From Cryptomeria japonica (Eukaryota; Streptophyta; Pinopsida; Cupressales; Cupressaceae), in contig NW_026729164.1 of NCBI RefSeq assembly GCF_030272615.1, forward strand, positions 64,001-128,000: DNA of 64,000 bases. Reading direction: 5' to 3'. Position numbers and translations under genes: made by a program. Shown piece after piece: positions 59,573 through 64,000 of the stretch. Below the pieces are notes generated by a model. The model was not told the origin of the DNA. It was given only the letters and a program-made list of their open reading frames with translations, and did not search any database. How positions within the stretch are numbered: position 1 is the first letter of the stretch; each line of letters opens with the position of its first letter.

Positions 59573-60173
59573 AATTATGGGTATCTTTCATGTACTAAAC
59601 TTTGGTAGGTGAAAGAGAAAGATTACTTTTACTCTTTCTCATCCAACTAGCAACATCACCAAATAAATTAAAAACGTAATTGTTAGTCAATCTCTTACTA
59701 TAAATGTCATAATTCCAATCCATTTCAATAAGACCATGTGTGTTCAATAGCTCATTCAAATTAAGCTATACATAGTAGCAACTATTCTAACGTTCTATGA
59801 AGCTACAAAATAAACAATATTATTGTAGATTAATATTTTCTCTCCAAATTGTGCCTAAACATACTCAAAATTCCCACTAATTGTATAATATCTAGTGTTA
59901 TAAAATCTATCACATACATAAGAATTATAGAAATACTAGCATATAAAACATGTCTTTTGAACTCTATCTTAGGATATTGTTTGATAAATTAATTGGCATC
60001 ATAGATATGAATAGGAATGCTCCCTAAATAACAATCTTGCATCCCTAAATAATGCAACATAGAGTTAACATACTTCTTTTGGCTCAACAAAAGTTTTATA
60101 TTAAACCCATCTGCTTTGATCTCCATGCCCATGATAAATTTGAATATTTCATTTTAAAGTATGATGAAGTTCA
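59573..60173 (-). pseudogene. reverse-strand copia RT/RNase H remnant (B)
   Basis: Duplicate of 28,380-28,980, with the same fragment order and stops. Confidence 0.5.
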
Positions 60174-61061
60174 ATGATATTCATGCACCTTAATCTTAAT
60201 TATCAACAAAATGGTACCAAAAAAGAGAAAAGTGTTAAAATGACTATCTTATTTCCTAAAATAGACATAGTAATCAAATTTTCCCTAATTAAATCTAACT
60301 TCAAATTAAGTTTTAGATTTGTATTTCATATTTTGGATGACTACTACAAGCCATATAAAAAGTTCCTTAACCTATGAATAGCCTATTCCATTTCTTTTTT
60401 GTGGAGGTCCAAACCTCCAAGTGCGATAGCCTAGCAAGGGCACAAAGTCTGCAAGCATACTAGCCCAGTGAGGGCCTTCACAAAGAAATTTTTTCCACTC
60501 AATATGGGGGAATGTACCTGTATGCTGAAAACTCTTCTTCTAAGAGCCAAGGACTACAAGGTATCCATTCCACCAAATTTGCATAAAGCATGATCTCTAT
60601 CTCATCCCTTATGATATTGAAGCCTTGCACTCAAAAAGACTTCATCCTTGGTAGGATCATTTGCAGCCATTTAGCTTCACCAGTAGACCAAGGGCCCTCC
60701 CTTTTCGTTTACTATAGAATATTAAGACTTTAATGTTAATTTCTTCCTTATATTCAAGTGGTGTTTACATAACCATCACCAACCTACCTCCATCTATCTT
60801 TACATCTTGGTGGTGGAAAAAAAACATAATTTTTTTTCCAAGGCAACATCTAATTTATAGCTCATCCAAAGCCTATAATTTTTTTTCCAAGGCGACATCT
60901 AATTTATAGCTCATCCAAAGCCTCATAATTCCAATTATGTGGCAACTTGTGAACCTTATTTCTATCTCCACATCTCTTTTGCTATTATAATATTCATATG
61001 TTGTAGGCGTGATGATATAAAGGGATAAAACCAACATAAATTTATGGTTAAATTATAGGAA
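60174..61061. other. non-coding, with local tandem duplication (B)
   Basis: No gene is seen. A ~49-bp unit (ATAATTTTTTTTCCAAGGC then AACATCTAATTTATAGCTCA) is present twice, near 60,827 and 60,875, but once in copy A near 29,650. Confidence 0.6.
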
Positions 61062-61699
61062 GTGCCTTTAAACTATATTGTGGAGCTATGGAAAGAAAAA
61101 AATAAAAAGGTAAGTACAACAACACTACTCGGCACAAAACTCTATTTGGAACAATATATTAAGTCTGCAAAGGACTTAAAGGATGTGAGGAATGTTTCAT
61201 ATGCAGGTGTTGTTGGAAGTCTCAAGTATATAATAATTTGTAGAAGACCATACATTTCCCAAGTAGAGGGAGTTCTAAGTATGTTTATGGCAAAGCCAAG
61301 CACCAACCATTGGACACAAGTGAAAAATGTATTTAGGTACTTGAATGGAACTTTGAATTTTTGTGTTGATTCATCATGGTACCAATAATGTAGGGCAAGT
61401 GACAATTGCATACATTTATTTGTAGATTCTAACTAACATAGAGATTTGATAACCAAGGGTCAACCAATGGTAACTTTTATTCTATTTGGAGGATAGATTA
61501 ATTTGATGAGAAAGTAGTGGAAGATAGTTGTGCTATCCATAATTGAAGAATAAAGTATGTCCACAATACAAGATTGTAAATAAGTAATGTTGTTAGAGAG
61601 GTTGAGTGACACTGTTATTTTAAGATCCTTATAATGGTGAAATGTGATTCATGAAGTGTAATTATTTAGAAATAAATATTGTTTAGCATGCTTGACCCA
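61062..61699 (+). pseudogene. copia RT/RNase H remnant R2 (B)
   Basis: 108 open codons (61,062-61,388) with VSYAGVVGSLKYIIICRRPY and KPSTNHWTQVKNVFRYLNGT, as at 29,853. The family CTRPDI reads CRRPYI here. RNase H follows with stops. Confidence 0.7.
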
Positions 61700-63274
61700 A
61701 GTACATTCATGTACAATATTATTATTTTTTAAATATGGGAGACTAGAAAATTTTAAATATATAAATTTTACATTTCAATAAACATAGTTGATTATTTGAC
61801 TATTCTCACTAAGAATTGCTAAGTTCATATGGTTTAAGGATAAGATACGCTTTTCATATTCATAAACATGAAGTTAGTTTTTTTATTTGTACATAACAAG
61901 TTTTGCTATAGTAAATAATAATTAGACTTGTCTAGTGTTCACCTAAAAAGAGTTCATATAGGATTAGTTTGCATACAAAATGTAATGTGGTGATATATAG
62001 CGAGTATTAGATGTTGTAGGATACATGTTAGTTACCATGTGGTGATTTTGTGCTATAGTGTTACATGTTTTAAATTTGGTGATATTGTTGCAATGATTGC
62101 AAATCATTTGGACAACTCAAAAACTCATAGAGAAAACATTGTTTTTTTTAAGTACTAATAGTGATGTAGGAACACTTGTGATTTTCAGTTCATGTGTACT
62201 ACAATCCAAGAGTAGTATAAAATTCTAGAAATTGACAAAAAATGTTACTAATCATGTTGAATGTGATGTTTACATGGCTACCACAAGTGTTGATTTAACA
62301 GTGGTGTCTATGCAAATAAAACATGAGCATACGAATTATATTGTATGAATAAATATTTGATTATAGTGTGTAGAAGTAACTAAGGCGACTATCCATGCAT
62401 GGACACATTATACGTGATGATATGTGTGGTTTGTTAATAGCATAATATTGTAAAATTATAGTTGTATAATTCTTGATATTCTTTAGGTTGGAAAGTTAGG
62501 TATATCTAGAAAAAATTAAACTATTAATTAATATATAAATAAAATAAAGAATTATAAATTGAAATAAATTTTTTTTTTCAAATGCATATATGTAACATTT
62601 ACAAACAAAAGTTAAAAACTCGATTCTTTAATTAATTTTAAAATTTAATTTCATGTGGCTCTATAGTTTTTTTGGATGTTTCAAAAAAGTATCCAAAAAG
62701 TAAATCTAGATGATTGTTTATATAAGTGTCACATCCTCATAGACTCAGAAATTTATATCGTAGATACACATATTCATTTTGTCTTAAAAAAAATTTCTCT
62801 CATGATTGAGTTTCTACCACATGACATTATTATTTTGTATTCATATTTGTGATATTGACAAGAAATATTCTTAGGGGATACAACCTAGTAGTTGAGCACC
62901 ATAGAACATGTTTTCAATTGAGGTATCCAAAAAGGCCACCCCAAAAAGTTAGATTGGTAGTTGTGCACTAACTTGTGTTTTAAAAGTGGATTGATGCAAC
63001 ATCACATGATTCATTGCATTTTAGATCTAAACAATACATTTCAATCAAATTTGGGTACCTCATCATCAACACTAATAACTTTGAAGTCATTGTTGTTTCT
63101 ACACATTATAACAAAATGTTGTTATGACAACAATTAAAACATTCTCAGCTATTAATAATTTCTCTAATATCTGAATTGTACTTATTCTATATTCACATTG
63201 GTGATAGCATAAAAGACCCCTCTCTATGGTGGACTCTAAAGATAGTGATAAGACATTAAGAGACCCCTAAAGAG
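61700..63274. other. non-coding tail of remnant R2 (B)
   Basis: No gene is seen. Matches 30,471-32,048 closely. Confidence 0.55.
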
Positions 63275-63563
63275 TGTTAGTAGTACTACGTCTACTCTCC
63301 ATGATTTACAGATAACTACTGTATGCTCTATTTTAAAGCATAAGATAACTAAAGAGAAGTGCAAGTTAATCTTTGTACACCTCATTTCTTTTGTAATTTC
63401 TTTGTCCATGTGGTGGTTACCTTTGTATAAATCATGCTTTTGCAAATGGTAATGATACAATTTTATTTTCTTCTTTTATGCTATAATTTTTCCCATGTTT
63501 TCTACAAGTTTTTTTTTTCTATCTGCAAGATCCATACTATGCAGGTTTAGCTATATTTTTGCA
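63275..63563 (+). mobile_element. copia-type 5' LTR (B)
   Basis: 289 bp, TGTTAGTAGTACTACG...TTTTTGCA, followed by the canonical primer site TGGTATCAGAGC at 63,564. Duplicate of 32,049-32,336. Confidence 0.75.
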
Positions 63564-63819
63564 TGGTATCAGAGCACACGAGAGCTAGGAAGAAAAAGCA
63601 TAAACAAACTTTCATTTGCAGGTATTGAATATTAGAATTATTAGAAAGAATGAAATTTCCATTTTCTTTGGGGGTGACTCTTAATATCTTTTGTCTAATC
63701 ATGAACTGAGTCTATAGGGGGGTTAATCATGTCTCTTGATAATTATTTTCATCTTCTATTGTCAAGTTAGTTGTAGAGAACAATTTGTCCTAGAAACAAA
63801 GAATTAATAATCATTGCCT

Positions 63820-64000
63820 TGAACAGGATCTACTACCCTATCTCCTTGGACTCGTTCCTGAGCCAAGTGACTATGAACAAAAGAATACATAGTTTAATAG
63901 TAATGGCATGGCTTATGGACTAATATGTATCACTGTCTATGAGGATATTCTACATCACTTAGAGAACACTGAGTGTCCTTTCATTGCTTGGACCATCATC
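63820..64000 (+). pseudogene. copia gag fragment, cut by the window end (B)
   Basis: Same sequence as 32,600-32,775 (MAYGLICITVYEDILHHLEN), with a TAG before the Met. It runs off the window. Confidence 0.5.

Overview
The window looks like repeat-rich nuclear DNA of a seed plant with a large genome. A gymnosperm is a reasonable guess from the long, non-coding LTR elements, but I cannot name a species. The evidence is AT-rich sequence, many Ty1/copia and Ty3/gypsy remnants, plant-type LTRs (TG...CA ends, TGGTATCA primer sites, 5-bp target duplications), and no operon-like or dense coding structure. I find no complete, recognisable host gene, no tRNA or rRNA, and no CRISPR array.

The main architecture is a large direct duplication. 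Copy A runs from about 1,335 to at least 32,780. Copy B runs from 39,776 to the end of the window. The two are co-linear apart from private insertions and deletions, and differ by a few percent by eye. An older duplication lies inside each copy: a decayed copia RT/RNase H unit (R) followed by the flanks of an unidentified ORF (G). R1 occupies 3,600-6,339 plus 12,212-12,640, and G1 12,641-15,112. R2 is 29,831-32,048 and G2 33,870-35,010, where the ORF is missing.

Copy A, left to right: the 3' end of a gypsy-type element with a 2.1-kb LTR (1-3,599); remnant R1, split by a 1.7-kb non-autonomous copia-like element (3,656-5,332) and by a 5.87-kb unclassified element (6,340-12,211); a 393-codon unidentified ORF (13,329-14,510); unclassified sequence with short degenerate repeats; an 8.6-kb non-autonomous LTR element (LARD-like, 17,550-26,161) with a Ser/Pro/Asn-rich ORF; decayed copia remnants; and the 5' end of another copia element (LTR at 32,049, primer site, gag piece).

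The spacer (33,380-39,775) holds small local duplications, the ORF-less copy G2, a gypsy RT piece with a destroyed active site, and a decayed reverse-strand copia polyprotein ending in an 834-bp LTR-like block. Copy B repeats the gypsy LTR, R1, G1 and the LARD. It lacks the 5.87-kb element, and its copy of the 393-codon ORF is broken by a nonsense codon and a truncation.

The most interesting candidate is the 5.87-kb element at 6,340-12,211. It has a perfect 5-bp target duplication and TGTTG/CAACA ends but no LTRs or long inverted repeats that I can find. It carries a long broken reverse-strand coding region of unknown family, preceded by about a dozen related palindromes, three of them perfect.
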